Positions 26,269-34,157 of a stretch of DNA of 64,000 nucleotides are shown piece by piece (position 1 is the stretch's first letter; every line of letters starts with the position of its first letter). Location: contig JAJRSJ010000022.1 in assembly GCA_024278855.1 (NCBI GenBank), positions 1 to 64,000 on the forward strand, written 5' to 3'. The notes beneath the pieces were generated by a model that was given only the letters and a program-made list of their open reading frames with translations, did no database searches and was not told where the DNA came from. The DNA comes from Alphaproteobacteria bacterium. Its GTDB lineage: Bacteria > Pseudomonadota > Alphaproteobacteria > Caulobacterales > Maricaulaceae. A program made the translations under genes and the position numbers.

Positions 26269-27468
26269 TTATCCCGTTTTTTCAAATAAGCTCGAGACAT
26301 ACCCGATATCATTGAATGTTAAAACAACAAACAGAGTTATAAGTACGGCAAAACCGATACGAAACCCTATTTCTTGCGCCCGTGCACTTAAAGGGCGTCG
26401 CATGACAGCTTCATAGCCGTAGTACATCAAATGTCCACCGTCTAACACAGGAATTGGCATTAAATTTGCGAAACCTAAGCCGACAGAAAGTGCGGCGGCG
26501 AGCGAGAGCAGGTTGTAAAACAGGGCGCGGGCTTTGACGCCAATACCGCCCTCAACCTGCGAGGACATCACGCCAATTTTTCCAGAAAACGCCAAGATTT
26601 TCACGGGGCCACCAAGAGCTTTCCCGTCTTCCTTGCCCTGGAATATCCGCCCGATATAATACAGTGTCGTCGACAATGTATTGCCGACACCCTCCACCCC
26701 ATATTTGGCCGCTTGCGGCAAAGTATAGGTCTGGTGAACAATTGTACCGCCAATTTTCACATCTATAACCCCGCCGGACATTCTCCCGCCAATACCGTCT
26801 TTTTTCTCGCGCCGCTGCGGCGTTACGACCAGATCCACCGTCTCGTCGCCGCGCAGTATCTCGACACCAAGCCGCTCGCCGCTATTTAGGGTTATGATTT
26901 GTATGACCATATTGACATTGCGGGCCTGTTTGCCGTCAATAGTCAATATTTTATCCCCGGTCATAAAACCGGCTTGCGCCGCCGGGCCGCCGGGTGTGAC
27001 AGCCTGGATTTCCGCCGTGTTTTTGTAAATTCCAAAACCCCAGGCAAGTCCTGCAAACAAAACCGCTGCCAATATAAAATTGGCCATCGGGCCAGCAAAT
27101 GCCACTAAAGCCCGTTGATACAGCGGCTTAAAATGCAGGCATGATTTCCATACGTCCTGGCCGTGTTTGCTGTCCATTTCGGACTTAATTTTTGCCAACT
27201 CCTCGGTGTCGGGGTTGCTAGCAGCGCCGGCGTCTCCGAGAAATTTCACATAACCGCCCAGCGGAATACGCGACACCACCCACTCTGTCCCGGATTTGGC
27301 CTTATAGCGCAGCACGGGTTTGCCAAAACCGACGGAAAACCGCTCAACCGCAACGCCGAAAAATCGCCCCATAGCGTAATGGCCAAGCTCGTGAATAAAC
27401 ACCAACAAGCCAAGCACAAAGCCGAAGCTAAGAATGGTAATCACCGCATTTATTAAAAATTGCACCAT
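26269..27468 (-). CDS. rseP: RIP metalloprotease RseP/YaeL
   Basis: 399 residues. A site-2 intramembrane protease that trims anti-sigma factors and residual signal peptides. The zinc motif HELGH lies at residues 26-30 in the first membrane helix. A PDZ domain follows with TPGGPAAQAGFMTGDKILTI (about 140-160), and the second metal motif MPIPVLDGGHL lies near 340. Three to four membrane helices are visible. The start ATG touches the dxr stop with no gap. The position between dxr and bamA is standard. Confidence 0.95.
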   Translation of the reverse strand: MVQFLINAVITILSFGFVLGLLVFIHELGHYAMGRFFGVAVERFSVGFGKPVLRYKAKSGTEWVVSRIPLGGYVKFLGDAGAASNPDTEELAKIKSEMDSKHGQDVWKSCLHFKPLYQRALVAFAGPMANFILAAVLFAGLAWGFGIYKNTAEIQAVTPGGPAAQAGFMTGDKILTIDGKQARNVNMVIQIITLNSGERLGVEILRGDETVDLVVTPQRREKKDGIGGRMSGGVIDVKIGGTIVHQTYTLPQAAKYGVEGVGNTLSTTLYYIGRIFQGKEDGKALGGPVKILAFSGKIGVMSSQVEGGIGVKARALFYNLLSLAAALSVGLGFANLMPIPVLDGGHLMYYGYEAVMRRPLSARAQEIGFRIGFAVLITLFVVLTFNDIGYVSSLFEKTG

Positions 27469-28665
27469 TTAGGATTTTCCGCCCATTTCTTTCGCCGTAT
27501 CGGCCGCTTTTAGTCTCGCACGTTTGTCCATATCCAACACGTCTTCTAAGCGCAGTGGGGCTTTAGCAAAACTTCTCTCCCCTTGGAAGTGTTCCAATAC
27601 ATTTTCTATACACTTTGTAAGGGTTGAGAAACTTAAATCCCCTTGCAAAAATCGCGCCACGGCAATTTCGTTGGCCGCATTTAAGACGGTTGGCGCCATC
27701 CCGCCTGCTTCAAGGGCGTTTCGGGCCAGACGTAAAGCCGGAAACTTTTGCGCATCCGGAGCAAAGAACTCTAATTTGGCTATTTCGGTTAAATCCAGGG
27801 TCTTAACGTCGGTCTGCATACGTTTTGGCCAAGCCAAAGCATAGGCAATGGGGGTGCGCATGTCGGGCGCGCCCATTTGTGCCAATACCGAACCGTCCAC
27901 ATATTCAACCATGGAATGAATGATCGACTGGGGGTGGACGATAATATCAATCTCCTTGGACGGTCTATCAAACAAATAGCTAGCCTCAATCAGCTCTAAC
28001 CCTTTGTTCATCAGGGTGGCAGAATCAATGGAAATTTTGGCCCCCATATCCCAAACCGGGTGATTAAGAGCTTGGGCGCGGGTAACAGAGTTTAATTGGG
28101 CGTCTGTAAATGTGCGAAACGGCCCGCCGGACGCGGTTAATATCAGCCGGCGTACGTCTTTGGGCCGCTTGTTGTTTAAAACCTGGAAGATCGCATTATG
28201 CTCAGAATCTACCGGCAATAAAACCGTGCCCGATGCGGCCACTTCTGACATGAACAATTCGCCCGCGCAGACCAGACATTCTTTGTTGGCCAAGCCGAGC
28301 GTAACCCCCTGGCCCACTGCCGCCAAGGTCGGCTCTAGCCCGGCCGCACCTACGATAGCCGCCATGATAAAATCCGAAGGCCACGCCCCGGCCTCTACCA
28401 GAGCCCCCGGCCCAATACCAATTTTTATGCCGCTGCCCAATAATGCGTCTTGCAAAATATCGCGGTTGGCCCCCCGGTCACCCTCATGGCCCAGCACCAC
28501 AAATTCTGGCCTAAATTCCAATGCTTGCTCTGCCAATTTTTTGGCATTGGTATGTGCGCTTAAACAAACGACTTTATAGGCATCAGGCCCTGCGGCCCGT
28601 AACAGGCTCAGTGTGCTTTGCCCGATGGAACCGGTGGAGCCTAATATGGTGACACGTTTTGCCAT
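27469..28665 (-). CDS. dxr: 1-deoxy-D-xylulose 5-phosphate reductoisomerase
   Basis: 398 residues. It converts DXP to MEP, the committed step of the non-mevalonate isoprenoid pathway, feeding the UppS product encoded upstream. NADPH-binding GSTGSIGQSTLSLL lies at residues 9-22. The catalytic and metal residues sit in LLPVDSEHNAIFQ (near 150) and ISIDSATLMNKGLELIEA (near 217-235). Normal length. It lies 6 bases after cdsA and is immediately followed by rseP. Confidence 0.96.
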   Translation of the reverse strand: MAKRVTILGSTGSIGQSTLSLLRAAGPDAYKVVCLSAHTNAKKLAEQALEFRPEFVVLGHEGDRGANRDILQDALLGSGIKIGIGPGALVEAGAWPSDFIMAAIVGAAGLEPTLAAVGQGVTLGLANKECLVCAGELFMSEVAASGTVLLPVDSEHNAIFQVLNNKRPKDVRRLILTASGGPFRTFTDAQLNSVTRAQALNHPVWDMGAKISIDSATLMNKGLELIEASYLFDRPSKEIDIIVHPQSIIHSMVEYVDGSVLAQMGAPDMRTPIAYALAWPKRMQTDVKTLDLTEIAKLEFFAPDAQKFPALRLARNALEAGGMAPTVLNAANEIAVARFLQGDLSFSTLTKCIENVLEHFQGERSFAKAPLRLEDVLDMDKRARLKAADTAKEMGGKS

Positions 28666-28671
28666 TGGTCT

Positions 28672-29562
28672 TTACACCATAGGCCACAAATTGGGCCACA
28701 CTATCAAGGCGCCAGCCGCCACCACCACAATAAGTAAAAGCGAGTCTATTCTGTCCAGAATACCGCCGTGGCCCGGAATAAGACCGCCTGCATCTTTGAC
28801 CTTTAAATGCCGTTTGATCATGGATTCCAGTAGATCACCAGCCACGGCAAAAACCACAATCGGCACGGCCAATAAAGCACCATAGGCCGGGCTAAATCCG
28901 ATAACCCAAGCCGCAAATGCGCCAAACGCTGCCCCAAAGACAAAGCCGCTAACAAGACCTGACCAGGTTTTATTGGGGCTAATTTTTGGCACGAGTTTTG
29001 GCCCCCCAATCGTCGAACCACCCAGATAGGCCCAAGTGTCCGCCGCGATGACCACAACTACAATAAACAAAAATTTGGCAAAGCCGGCAGCAGCAAAACC
29101 GACCACATCACCGCGCAACCATAGCATCGCTAAGCTCGGCAATAAAACATACAAGATACCAAACCCGGCCCACAAACCACGCCCGCGCTCACCACGCCCC
29201 CCACCACGCCCCCCACCACGTTTGGAGCGTTCATAGGTGGCCAAAGCCCCAATGAACAAGGTCGAGATTAAAGCCTCTTGCCAATGGCCGAATTGCGCCA
29301 AACCCATGACCACAAGCAAGCCCGCAATAGGTAGAGCAAGCGCCAATTTACCCGCAGCACTGTCGCTCATACGCACCCATTCATAGATCACCCGCGCACA
29401 GACCAAGACAATGAAAGCGGCCCAAATCCAACCACCAAAATAAATAGGGATGCCGCAAATAGCCATCAACACCAGACCAGAAAGCGCCCGAATACCAAGG
29501 GTTTTCCAGCGCGCACTTTTACCCGTATTCCCTTTACCCGTTTTTTCTGAAAGATCAGCCAT
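28672..29562 (-). CDS. cdsA: Phosphatidate cytidylyltransferase
   Basis: 296 residues from the ATG at 29562, four bases after the uppS stop; the upstream open frame overlaps uppS and is not used. It makes CDP-diacylglycerol from phosphatidic acid and CTP at the inner membrane. Multiple hydrophobic helices and the C-terminal family signature SMIKRHLKVKDAGG...PGHGGILDRIDS near 247-275 are present. An odd Arg/Gly-rich cytoplasmic loop at about 109-126 (RSKRGGGRGGGRGERGRG) comes from a 12-base tandem repeat at 29191-29220, and it is not a usual part of CdsA. Confidence 0.93.
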   Translation of the reverse strand: MADLSEKTGKGNTGKSARWKTLGIRALSGLVLMAICGIPIYFGGWIWAAFIVLVCARVIYEWVRMSDSAAGKLALALPIAGLLVVMGLAQFGHWQEALISTLFIGALATYERSKRGGGRGGGRGERGRGLWAGFGILYVLLPSLAMLWLRGDVVGFAAAGFAKFLFIVVVVIAADTWAYLGGSTIGGPKLVPKISPNKTWSGLVSGFVFGAAFGAFAAWVIGFSPAYGALLAVPIVVFAVAGDLLESMIKRHLKVKDAGGLIPGHGGILDRIDSLLLIVVVAAGALIVWPNLWPMV

Positions 29563-29566
29563 ACTT

Positions 29567-30319
29567 CTAAGCCACCTCTTCGGCAGGGGCAGATGAAGAT
29601 GCAAGATTGCCAAATCGCCGATCCCGGCTTTGGAAAACCTTTACGGCGGCGCGTAAATCATATTTGCTGAAATCCGGCCACAACACATCGGTAAAAACAA
29701 ATTCCGCATAGGCCGCCTGCCAGAGCAAGAAATTACTGATGCGCTTTTCGCCGCTAGTCCGAATAACCAGATCAGGCGCAGGCAAACCGCGTGTATCCAG
29801 ATAGGTCTCGAATTTGGCTTCGTCCAGATCAGAACTAGCGCACTGCCCGGCGTTCACATCATCTACAAAGGCCCGGGCGGCCCGCAAAATTTCGTCCCGG
29901 CCACCATAGTTAAAGGCGATGTTTAGAAAAAATCTGTCATTCCCCTTGGTGGTGGTCTCCACTTTATCAAGTATGGCCAACATGTCCGGCTTCAGCCCGG
30001 TGCGCGACCCTAAAATCCGAACCCGAACACCGCGTTTATGCAAGGTCTGCAAATCATCGTCGATATATTTGCGCATCAGGGCGAACAGTGCCGAAATTTC
30101 GGTTTTTGGTCGCGACCAATTTTCCGTAGAAAAACTATAGAGGGTCAAACATTTAACCCCCATTTCGGACGCATCTTCCACCACCTTGCGCACCGTCTTG
30201 ACCCCGGCCTGATGCCCAAAAACCCGAGGCTTACCGCGCGTGCGCGCCCAACGACCATTGCCGTCCATAATGATAGCAATATGTTGCGGAAAATTGTGAT
30301 CGGGGGCGCTTGTGGTCAT
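29567..30319 (-). CDS. uppS: Undecaprenyl diphosphate synthase
   Basis: 250 residues. A cis-prenyltransferase that makes the C55 carrier for peptidoglycan and O-antigen. HIAIIMDGNGRWARTRG holds the catalytic Asp19. TLYSFSTENWSRPKTEI follows near 60-80. The C-terminal RTSGEKRISNFLLWQAAYAE and FTDVLWPDF carry the conserved Arg/Ser and Trp. Length is normal. The next gene upstream is frr after 7 bases, and cdsA follows after 4. Confidence 0.96.
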   Translation of the reverse strand: MTTSAPDHNFPQHIAIIMDGNGRWARTRGKPRVFGHQAGVKTVRKVVEDASEMGVKCLTLYSFSTENWSRPKTEISALFALMRKYIDDDLQTLHKRGVRVRILGSRTGLKPDMLAILDKVETTTKGNDRFFLNIAFNYGGRDEILRAARAFVDDVNAGQCASSDLDEAKFETYLDTRGLPAPDLVIRTSGEKRISNFLLWQAAYAEFVFTDVLWPDFSKYDLRAAVKVFQSRDRRFGNLASSSAPAEEVA

Positions 30320-30326
30320 GCTCTAT

Positions 30327-30890
30327 CTAAACCTGCATAATCTCTTCGTTTTTGGTGGCCAAAGCCTTGTCAATATCCTCAATATGCTTGTCGGTAATGT
30401 CCTGAACATCGCTGGAGCTATGTTTGTGGTCATCTTCGCTAATATCACCGCATTTTTCCAAATCGCGCAGGGTTTCCATACCGTCGCGCCGTACATTGCG
30501 CACGGCAACCTTGGCCGCTTCGGCGTAATTGCCCGCAACTTTGGTCAGCTCCTGGCGGCGTTCTTCGGTTAGGGCAGGCATGGGAATGCGGATGGTCTGG
30601 CCGTCAACCACCGGATTTATCCCCAGATTGCTTTCGCGCAGGGCTTTTTCAACCGCCGCAATCAGGGACTTATCCCAAACATTGACGCTAAGCATGCGCG
30701 GCTCGGGTACGTTGATCGCACCGACCTGATTAAGCGGGGTTTGTGCGCCGTAGGCCTCAACCGTAATATTGTCTAAAATAGCCGTATGGGCCCGCCCGGT
30801 GCGCAGGCTGTTAAATTCACTTCTCATTGCCGTAATCGCTCCGTCCATGCGGCGACCCAAATCGGCGAGATCATATTCTTGTATTGCCAT
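30327..30890 (-). CDS. frr: Ribosome recycling factor
   Basis: 187 residues from the ATG at 30890 with AAGGAG 6 bases upstream; an in-frame TTG two codons earlier lies inside that site. With EF-G it splits the post-termination ribosome. The protein is mostly helical, with [40 protein letters not shown] and [12 protein letters not shown], all family blocks. It sits between pyrH and uppS in the usual order. Confidence 0.96.
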   Translation of the reverse strand: MAIQEYDLADLGRRMDGAITAMRSEFNSLRTGRAHTAILDNITVEAYGAQTPLNQVGAINVPEPRMLSVNVWDKSLIAAVEKALRESNLGINPVVDGQTIRIPMPALTEERRQELTKVAGNYAEAAKVAVRNVRRDGMETLRDLEKCGDISEDDHKHSSSDVQDITDKHIEDIDKALATKNEEIMQV

Positions 30891-30929
30891 TTTCAACTCC
30901 TTTGGTGGTCAAAACCTCTAAAAACAGGA

Positions 30930-31664
30930 TTATGACGTTATTATGGTGCAGATACCTTTTCCTGTCATTACATCTTCAAATCTGCGCTTTTCAGCTATGG
31001 AAAATACAATGATCGGGATTGCGTTGTCACGCATCAATGTCACTGCGGATGTGTCCATAACCTGTAAGTCCTTGGTAATCACATCCATATAGCTAAGTTG
31101 GTCATAACGCACTGCGTCAGCATATTTGGCCGGGTCTTTATCATAAACCCCGTCAACCTTGGTGCCTTTTAGAAGCGCATCACAGCCCATTTCGGCGGCC
31201 CGCAAGGCGGCGGCCGTATCTGTGGTAAAAAACGGATTGCCGGTTCCGGCCGCAAAAATAACAATCCGGCCACGGGCCATATGGCGGCTAGCACGGCGGC
31301 GAATATAGGGTTCACATACGGTGGTCATGGGAATGGCAGACATAACCCGCGTATCCAGCCCAATATGCTCCAAAGCACTTTGCATGGCCAGGGCATTCAT
31401 CACCGTGGCCAACATGCCCATATAATCGGCGGTTGTGCGTTCAATTCCGGCTTCGGAAGCTGCAAGACCGCGAAAAATATTGCCGCCGCCAATCACCAAC
31501 CCGATTTCAAGTCCCTTGGCATGGGCGCTAGCCACTTCTTCGGCGATCCGAGCGGTCACGTCTACATCAATCCCGAAAGCCTGCTTACCCATCAAAGCTT
31601 CGCCGGATATTTTCAGTAAAACACGCTTATAGTTCAGCTTGGTATATTTCAGCTTGGCGCTCAT
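30930..31664 (-). CDS. pyrH: Uridylate kinase
   Basis: 244 residues. It phosphorylates UMP to UDP; the bacterial hexameric amino acid kinase fold. [11 protein letters not shown] near residue 16, [10 protein letters not shown] near 57, [20 protein letters not shown] near 133 and the C-terminal [15 protein letters not shown] are visible. The product feeds RNA synthesis and the UDP-GlcNAc used by LpxA. It is separated from tsf by about 150 bases and from frr by 39. Confidence 0.96.
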   Translation of the reverse strand: MSAKLKYTKLNYKRVLLKISGEALMGKQAFGIDVDVTARIAEEVASAHAKGLEIGLVIGGGNIFRGLAASEAGIERTTADYMGMLATVMNALAMQSALEHIGLDTRVMSAIPMTTVCEPYIRRRASRHMARGRIVIFAAGTGNPFFTTDTAAALRAAEMGCDALLKGTKVDGVYDKDPAKYADAVRYDQLSYMDVITKDLQVMDTSAVTLMRDNAIPIIVFSIAEKRRFEDVMTGKGICTIITS

Positions 31665-31735
31665 GCTCGTCCCCTCGTTTTTCCCAAAAATTTCGCGACT
31701 CAGTACCGCCTTTATAGCGAAGTTTTATGCCCCCG

Positions 31736-31776
31736 TCTAAAGTAAAGATATCTAAAATAAAGATGTCTAAAATAAA
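31736..31776. repeat. 15-bp tandem repeat between tsf and pyrH
   Basis: TCTAAAGTAAAGATA (31736-31750), TCTAAAATAAAGATG (31751-31765) and TCTAAAATAAA (31766-31776) form 2.7 imperfect copies. On the transcribed minus strand this is a T-rich leader ahead of pyrH. No function is evident. Confidence 0.75.
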
Positions 31777-31812
31777 CGCGGGCAAAATATTTGGCAAATG
31801 CGCAAAGGTATT

Positions 31813-32739
31813 TTAAGCGTCACCCAAAGTTGCCGCCACTTCAGCAGCAAAATCTTCAACTTTTTTCTCAATGCCTTCGCCGAGCTGCATGCGCACAAAT
31901 GCGGTCATTTTAATCGCCGCACCCAAAGATTTAGCTTCGTCTTCAATAACTTTGGCAACATTTCGGTCCGGGTCCATCACAAACATCTGGTTGAGCAAAA
32001 CCGACTCTTTGAAGAATTTCTGCATACGGCCATCCACCATGTTTTCAATGATATTTTCAGGCTTCCCAGATGCACGGGCTTGCTCGGACAACACATCGCG
32101 TTCCTTTTGCACGACGGCAGCGTCCATATCGTCAACACTGAGCGACAAAGGCGCCGTCGCTGCAACATGCATGGCCAATTTTCGGCCAAGGGCAGTCAAG
32201 CTTTCCGCATCACCGTCCGATTCGAGCGCAATCAATACACCGATTTTGCCCAAATTATCCGCAACACTGTTGTGCAGATAGCCCGCAACCACGCCTTTAT
32301 CCACACTCAGGGATGCTGTGCGGCGCAAATTCATGTTTTCACCGATTTTCGAAATCAAATCGGTAATCGTTGTCGCCACGGTTTTACCCGCAGATGTGTT
32401 CATTGCGGCCAAAGCCTCAACATCACTATCCGCACCCACTGACAATGCGCCAATTTCGCGTACCATGCGTTGGAATTCTTCGTTGAGGGCAACAAAATCG
32501 GTTTCGGAATTCACCTCAACCAATGCGGATGTAGTGCCGTCTTGGCCAAGGCCGATTAGACCTTCGGAGGCCACACGACCGGATTTCTTGGAGGCTTTGG
32601 CAATACCTTTTTTACGTAGCCAGTCTGCCGCATCCTCGATATTGCCGTCCGTAGCCGTCAGGGCTTTTTTGCAGTCCATCATGCCTGCAGATGTTTTATC
32701 GCGCAGTTCCTTGACTAGCGCAGCTGTAATCATAGCCAT
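31813..32739 (-). CDS. tsf: Translation elongation factor Ts
   Basis: 308 residues. Nucleotide exchange factor for EF-Tu. The N-terminal UBA-like helices read ALVKELRDKTSAGMMDCKKA and DWLRKKGIAKA. The core holds VNSETDFVALNEEF near 78-91, with the TDFV motif that contacts EF-Tu. The C-terminal subdomain ends with FVRMQLGEGIEKK. Follows rpsB, as in most bacteria, with a stem-loop in the gap. Confidence 0.96.
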   Translation of the reverse strand: MAMITAALVKELRDKTSAGMMDCKKALTATDGNIEDAADWLRKKGIAKASKKSGRVASEGLIGLGQDGTTSALVEVNSETDFVALNEEFQRMVREIGALSVGADSDVEALAAMNTSAGKTVATTITDLISKIGENMNLRRTASLSVDKGVVAGYLHNSVADNLGKIGVLIALESDGDAESLTALGRKLAMHVAATAPLSLSVDDMDAAVVQKERDVLSEQARASGKPENIIENMVDGRMQKFFKESVLLNQMFVMDPDRNVAKVIEDEAKSLGAAIKMTAFVRMQLGEGIEKKVEDFAAEVAATLGDA

Positions 32740-32764
32740 TTTACTCTCCGTAAATGTATTGGTT

Positions 32765-32792
32765 TAGGGCAAAGATGGGGGTCTTTGCCCTA
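32765..32792. other. Stem-loop between rpsB and tsf
   Basis: TAGGGCAAAGA (32765-32775) and TCTTTGCCCTA (32782-32792) form a perfect 11-bp stem with a 6-base loop. A T-run follows it only on the plus strand. The genes are transcribed on the minus strand, where the stem is preceded by A residues and not followed by U. So it is more likely a transcript-processing or differential-expression element for rpsB versus tsf than a terminator. Confidence 0.7.
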
Positions 32793-32847
32793 TTTTTCAA
32801 TAGGCCCGCAATTCAAAGAAGCTGAACGCAGGATTTAAGCCCAGATA

Positions 32848-33981
32848 TTAAATTCTGGCCGCATCGCTTTTGGCGCGGGGCGGTTTGCCAGCCAAAATTT
32901 CTTTGGCTTGCTCTACCCACTCACCCGAAACGATTTTGCCTTTAAGCTCTAGTTTTTCGTCCAGTGCTGCAATAGCATTTGCATCAAACTCTGCGATTTG
33001 TGTCAAAGTCTTGATGCCTTCACCTTCCAGTTTTTTCTTGAAGATCGGGCCAATGCCGTCAATCAAAGAAATATCGTCCGGCGTTGATGCAGGTGCTTCT
33101 GCTTTAGGTGCCGCTTCTTTTGGGACTTCTGCTTCAGGCGCTTCTACAGGTGCCGCTTCTTTTGGCGCTTCTGTTTTAGGTGTTTCCGCTTTCACGTCTT
33201 CTTTGGCAGGAGCTTGCGCGGGTACATCAACTGCAATCGCGGTTTCGACAGGGTTTTCCGCCGCGCCGATGTCAACACCGGCAGCAATGGCACCTTCGGT
33301 CATACCGTCCAAAATGGCGTCGGCCATCAAATCACAAAACAAAGATATGGAACGCACCGCATCATCATTGCCCGGAATAGGCATATCAACATCATCAGGA
33401 TTGCAATTGGTGTCTAGGAGCGCGATCACCGGAATGCCCAATTTACGAGCTTCTTTAATGGCGATGGTTTCTTTGGTGGTGTCGATGACAAACATTAAAT
33501 TTGGGATTTTGCCCATATCTTTGATCCCGCCAAGGGCGCGGTCAAGCTTGTCTTTCTCGCGGGTAAGCTTCAGCAGTTCTTTCTTGGTCAAGCCGGACTG
33601 CTCAACACTTTCCAACTTGGTTTCAAGCTCACGCAAGCGGGCGATTGAATTGGAAATGGTCTGCCAATTGGTCAACATACCGCCAAGCCAACGGTGATTG
33701 ACATAATATTGGGCGCAACGTGTCGCGGATTCTTTGACCGCGTCAGATGCCTGGCGCTTGGTGCCAACAAATAGGATGCGGCCACCACCGGCAGCAACAT
33801 CACGCATTTTCACCATAGCCTGATGCAAAAGCGGAACCGTCTGGGACAGGTCAAGAATATGGATATTGGAACGTGACCCAAAGATATAGGGTGCCATTTT
33901 CGGGTTCCAACGATGGGTTTGATGTCCAAAATGCACGCCTGCTTCTAATAGCTGACGCATGGAAAATTCTGGTAGTGCCAT
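32848..33981 (-). CDS. rpsB: 30S ribosomal protein S2 with C-terminal helix-hairpin-helix domain
   Basis: 377 residues from the ATG at 33981 (AGGAG upstream); the longer open frame is not used. Residues 1 to about 230 are ordinary S2, with [20 protein letters not shown] and [20 protein letters not shown] linker of Ala/Pro/Glu/Lys repeats (about 245-300, including [13 protein letters not shown]) follows. Then comes a domain of about 75 residues beginning [20 protein letters not shown] and ending [12 protein letters not shown], a helix-hairpin-helix of the type also fused to L21 in some alphaproteobacteria. S2 is normally about 250 residues. The role of the extension is unknown; nucleic acid binding is inference. 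Confidence 0.93.
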   Translation of the reverse strand: MALPEFSMRQLLEAGVHFGHQTHRWNPKMAPYIFGSRSNIHILDLSQTVPLLHQAMVKMRDVAAGGGRILFVGTKRQASDAVKESATRCAQYYVNHRWLGGMLTNWQTISNSIARLRELETKLESVEQSGLTKKELLKLTREKDKLDRALGGIKDMGKIPNLMFVIDTTKETIAIKEARKLGIPVIALLDTNCNPDDVDMPIPGNDDAVRSISLFCDLMADAILDGMTEGAIAAGVDIGAAENPVETAIAVDVPAQAPAKEDVKAETPKTEAPKEAAPVEAPEAEVPKEAAPKAEAPASTPDDISLIDGIGPIFKKKLEGEGIKTLTQIAEFDANAIAALDEKLELKGKIVSGEWVEQAKEILAGKPPRAKSDAARI

Positions 33982-34104
33982 GGGTTTCTCCTTCTCCGGT
34001 TGGCCTCGAACGGGGGAGAGAAAACCAACATAATTGTCAACTTTCACCGGAAAGACAAACTACATATGTGTAGCCGCCATTCCCCGCTCTGCGAATTTGT
34101 GCGC

Positions 34105-34132
34105 TATATAACAGGAAAATCACGACTGGCAA
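34105..34132 (-). promoter_or_regulatory. Candidate sigma70-type promoter for rpsB
   Basis: On the minus strand TTGCCA (34132-34127) and TATATA (34110-34105) are separated by 16 bases. They lie about 120 bases before the rpsB start in the 176-base gap after dnaE. This would start the rpsB-to-lpxB transcript independently of dnaE. Confidence 0.5.
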
Positions 34133-34157
34133 GGGAAAAACGAACGAAAAACAGTCT

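Noticed and set aside
32765-32792. Intrinsic terminator between rpsB and tsf
   Set aside because: On the transcribed minus strand the stem is not followed by a T-run.
32870-33697. 275-residue plus-strand frame over rpsB
   Set aside because: Serine-rich mirror of the S2 coding strand.
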